Part shown: positions 5,654 through 7,939 of the stretch, one piece after another
Numbering within the stretch: the stretch's first letter is position 1
Layout: each line of letters opens with the position of its first letter
Assembly: GCA_964394585.1 (NCBI GenBank)
Contig: CAYMYI010000162.1
Coordinates: forward strand, 1 to 7,939
Length of the DNA: 7,939 bases
Direction: 5' to 3'
Origin: CAYUJH01 sp964394585
GTDB taxonomy: Bacteria > Bacteroidota > Bacteroidia > Cytophagales > Flammeovirgaceae
Program-made: the position numbers and the translations under genes
Notes under the pieces: model-generated
The model's database searches: none
What the model was told of the DNA's origin: nothing
What the model saw: only the letters and a program-made list of their open reading frames with translations

Positions 5654-7939
5654 ATGAACAACGAAAACATCTATTCAATGCATACAAAACTCAATAACAG
5701 ATGGATTGCCATCCTTGCCATAGTCCTTTTTTTGGTATTGCTCAATGTGGTGGTCTCTTTCGCCCAAGGGGTGAAAATAGTCGGTACAGCACAAATGCGG
5801 CTAAAAGGGAATGCAATCGCCTTGAAGGCGAAAGGAAACACAGCAAACGGAATCAGCCTGAGCAATGCCGCGGCTGGTAGCCAACTTACCGTAGTGGATG
5901 CTGGTACCGTAGAAGTCGATGGAGATTTTCAGGTGGATGGGGCTGGCTTTTCCCCAGGTTCTGGCGAGGTTAGATTTGCCGGTAGTACCAACCAACTGCT
6001 TGAAAGTGTTAATGGGAATGCAATTCCTTTTTACGACTTTACCGTTTCGAAAACGGGGGGCGACTTAGATGCCCGCACTAATGGAGGTGCTGTAAACATA
6101 TCGAACCAATTAAGCTTAAATGCTGGTAAAATATTAACAGTAAATACGAGCCCATTTAGACTTACTGCTACAGCCTTGGCTGTTATTGGCGGAAGTAATA
6201 CCGAACATATTGATGGCCCTATGGTGAGATCGGGGAATACTGATTTTACCTTCCCTATTGGTAAAAATGGAGTTTATGGACCTATTACCATCGAAAATAT
6301 TAGTTTTTCAGACGATATTACCGTCGAGTTTTTCAGAGGCAATAGTATAACGCCGAACACCACTCTTTTAAATGCCGCCATCGACGCCGTACACCCCGAT
6401 GAATATTGGGAGGTAAGTGCAGGGAGTACCAACTCCTTAGACCTTATAGCTCTTTACGATGATACCTGGCGCGAAAGTAACATTACTGATTTACCTAATC
6501 TTCGTCTAGGAGCTTTTAATTTTTCGGAGTGGGTTTTACTAGGAAACACTCTAGGAGGAGGGTCAACGACAACTACTGGTGATATCCGTGCCAACACTTT
6601 CGACCCCAACCTGTATTCCCAATTCGCTTTTGCCAATGCAGTGGGAGGGGGAAACGATTTTACAGGAGCGCCAGCGATAACCTCAGTTTCTCCTACTTCA
6701 GGGTCTATAGGAACTTTAGTAACCATCACAGGAGTAAACCTTGAAAACCTCACAGACTTAGAAATTTCAGGTATAGACCTCGTAGAAATTTCGAATGACG
6801 GCGGAACGCTCCTGGCAATGATAATGCCCGGTATAACCTCGGGAAATATAACCGTAGCTACTGCGTTAGGAAGTACTTCTAGCTCAGAAATCTTTACGGT
6901 TATTCCTGCGGATGGAGTGCTGACTCAGCAAATAGGAAGTGATTTAAATGGTGATGCAGCTGGTGAAAGACAGCAAAGTGTGGCACTATCGGCAAATGGA
7001 AAACGTGCTGTAATTGGCTCGGTAGAAGCGAATGGACAAATTGGATATTTAAAGGTATTTGAAAATATAGCAGGGACTTGGACACAATTAGGAGTGAATA
7101 TTCCAGGAGAAGGTGCAAACTTAGGATACCCTGCAACACCAACTATATCGGCAGATGGTAATACCATCGCAGCAGGTTCGTCTCTCGATGGAAATGGTTC
7201 TGTAAGAGTATTCGAATGGAATGGTAGTGCTTGGGTCTTAAAAGGAAGTAAATTAATAGGAGAAGGTGCAGGGGACTGGTTTGGTCTTGCCGTTTCATTA
7301 TCAGCAGATGGTAATACTGTAGCTGTAGGTGCTAATTTTAATGATAATGTAAATGGTGGCGATTCAGGGCATACAAGAGTGTTTGAGTGGAACGGCTCTG
7401 CTTGGGTTCAATTAGGAGCGGATATAGATGGAGAGACCACGAATGATCAGTCAGGCTCTGCAGTCCATTTATCGGCCGATGGAAAGCGAGTGGCTATTGG
7501 TGCTTATTTAAATGACGATAATGGGACAGATGCAGGGCAAATTCGAGTATATGAGTGGAATGGCTCTGCTTGGGTACAACTAGGGGTTGATTTAGATGGA
7601 GTCGCTGCAAATGATGCCACTAATTTCTCTGTGCTATCGGCTGATGGTAGTCGTTTAGCGATTGGAACACCTCAACACGATGGTAATGGTTCTAATTCCG
7701 GNNNNNNNNNNGGAGAAGTTAGAGTATTTGAGTGGAATGGTTCTGCTTGGGTACAAATGGGAACAGATATTAATGGAGAGGGAACAGAAGATAGGTTAAC
7801 CGTAAAATCTATCTCTGCAGATGGCAACCGATTAATTCTTAGCGGTAGGTTTAATACGGTGGCAGGTACCAATGGTGGCAATGTAAAAATATATGAGTGG
7901 AATGGCTCAGATTGGGCACAAATAGGCAATACTTTATTA
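5654..7939 (+). CDS. Large secreted protein with IPT/TIG domain and beta-propeller-like repeats (3' end outside window)
   Basis: The frame is open from ATG 5654 to the window edge (762 codons) and continues beyond. The signal sequence has a positive n-region, a long hydrophobic core (residues 18-34) and S-F-A|Q. An in-frame ATG at 5678 gives a more typical n-region and may be the real start. Residues about 40-330 are a beta-rich region common in secreted proteins of Bacteroidota, with F-Y-D-F-T-V-S-K-T-G-G, H-I-D-G-P-M-V-R, F-T-F-P-I-G-K-N-G (198-206) and E-Y-W-E-V (250-254). Residues 340-417 are an IPT/TIG immunoglobulin-like domain (I-T-S-V-S-P-T-S-G-S-I-G-T-L-V-T-I-T-G). From 446 there are six repeats built on S-A-D-G-x-x-(V/I)-A-(V/I)-G and R-V-(F/Y)-E-W-N-G-S-A-W-V-Q-L-G, likely blades of an FG-GAP-like propeller. 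A surface or adhesive role and type IX secretion are guesses: the C-terminus is not visible. A 10-N gap lies at 7702-7711. Confidence 0.88.
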   Translation, partial: MNNENIYSMHTKLNNRWIAILAIVLFLVLLNVVVSFAQGVKIVGTAQMRLKGNAIALKAKGNTANGISLSNAAAGSQLTVVDAGTVEVDGDFQVDGAGFSPGSGEVRFAGSTNQLLESVNGNAIPFYDFTVSKTGGDLDARTNGGAVNISNQLSLNAGKILTVNTSPFRLTATALAVIGGSNTEHIDGPMVRSGNTDFTFPIGKNGVYGPITIENISFSDDITVEFFRGNSITPNTTLLNAAIDAVHPDEYWEVSAGSTNSLDLIALYDDTWRESNITDLPNLRLGAFNFSEWVLLGNTLGGGSTTTTGDIRANTFDPNLYSQFAFANAVGGGNDFTGAPAITSVSPTSGSIGTLVTITGVNLENLTDLEISGIDLVEISNDGGTLLAMIMPGITSGNITVATALGSTSSSEIFTVIPADGVLTQQIGSDLNGDAAGERQQSVALSANGKRAVIGSVEANGQIGYLKVFENIAGTWTQLGVNIPGEGANLGYPATPTISADGNTIAAGSSLDGNGSVRVFEWNGSAWVLKGSKLIGEGAGDWFGLAVSLSADGNTVAVGANFNDNVNGGDSGHTRVFEWNGSAWVQLGADIDGETTNDQSGSAVHLSADGKRVAIGAYLNDDNGTDAGQIRVYEWNGSAWVQLGVDLDGVAANDATNFSVLSADGSRLAIGTPQHDGNGSNSXXXXGEVRVFEWNGSAWVQMGTDINGEGTEDRLTVKSISADGNRLILSGRFNTVAGTNGGNVKIYEWNGSDWAQIGNTLL
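6989..7939 (+). repeat. Six propeller-like coding repeats of 51-59 codons
   Basis: The S-A-(D/N)-G motif starts at 6989, 7148, 7301, 7472, 7637 and 7814, giving spacings of 53, 51, 57, 55 and 59 codons. The last spacing becomes 55 if the assembly gap is closed as proposed. The stretch coding for E-W-N-G-S-A-W is almost identical at DNA level between units (7384, 7553 and 7731), which would hinder short-read assembly. The array continues past the window edge. Confidence 0.85.
7702..7711. other. Assembly gap (10 N) inside a coding repeat
   Basis: Ten unresolved bases interrupt the fifth propeller-like repeat. The reading frame is kept as written, giving G-X-X-X-G-E-V. The sibling repeats have no counterpart for four extra residues, so the gap length is probably nominal. 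Confidence 0.97.

Noticed and set aside
6454..6753. 99-codon antisense frame within the large secreted protein
   Set aside because: The + strand frame here includes the recognisable start of an IPT/TIG domain. The antisense product is low-complexity and Pro/Val-rich, with no motif.

Overview
The window looks like chromosomal DNA from a member of the Bacteroidota. No Shine-Dalgarno sequences are evident before the starts. A TAnnTTTG-type -7 promoter element lies before the symporter gene. Three exported proteins have signal peptides ending in A|Q, and two of these are large modular secreted proteins of a kind common in this phylum. I cannot place it below phylum level from sequence alone. All six genes are on the + strand, and no intergenic stretch exceeds about 205 bases.

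Left part (1-3070), ordinary chromosome: a small secreted protein of unknown function (32-751), a sodium- or proton-coupled dicarboxylate/acidic amino acid symporter with an intact binding site (835-2118), and a Crp/Fnr regulator (2323-3015) that ends at a strong intrinsic terminator (3034-3070). The regulator carries four cysteines spaced like the [4Fe-4S] ligands of E. coli FNR, so it may sense oxygen. A TTGA/TCAA palindrome upstream of it could be its own operator.

Right part (3071-7939), accessory-like: a secreted fibre-like protein (3201-4901) with two exact-length 102-residue repeats, a Peptidase_G2-like (IMC autocleavage) module and a C-terminal coiled coil; then a REP-associated tyrosine transposase (RAYT, 4966-5601) with near-identical palindromes on both sides; then the first 762 codons of a large secreted protein (5654 to the window end) with an IPT/TIG domain and six beta-propeller-like repeats. 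That frame is open to the edge and crosses a 10-N assembly gap. Alignment of its repeats suggests the gap is an artefact.

The most interesting local structure is the RAYT cassette. Besides the two flanking palindromes, a related palindrome lies inside the transposase coding sequence. It spans exactly 48 nt (16 codons), as if a REP-type element had been absorbed in frame. I found no CRISPR array, tRNA, rRNA, or clear new defence or biosynthetic system.
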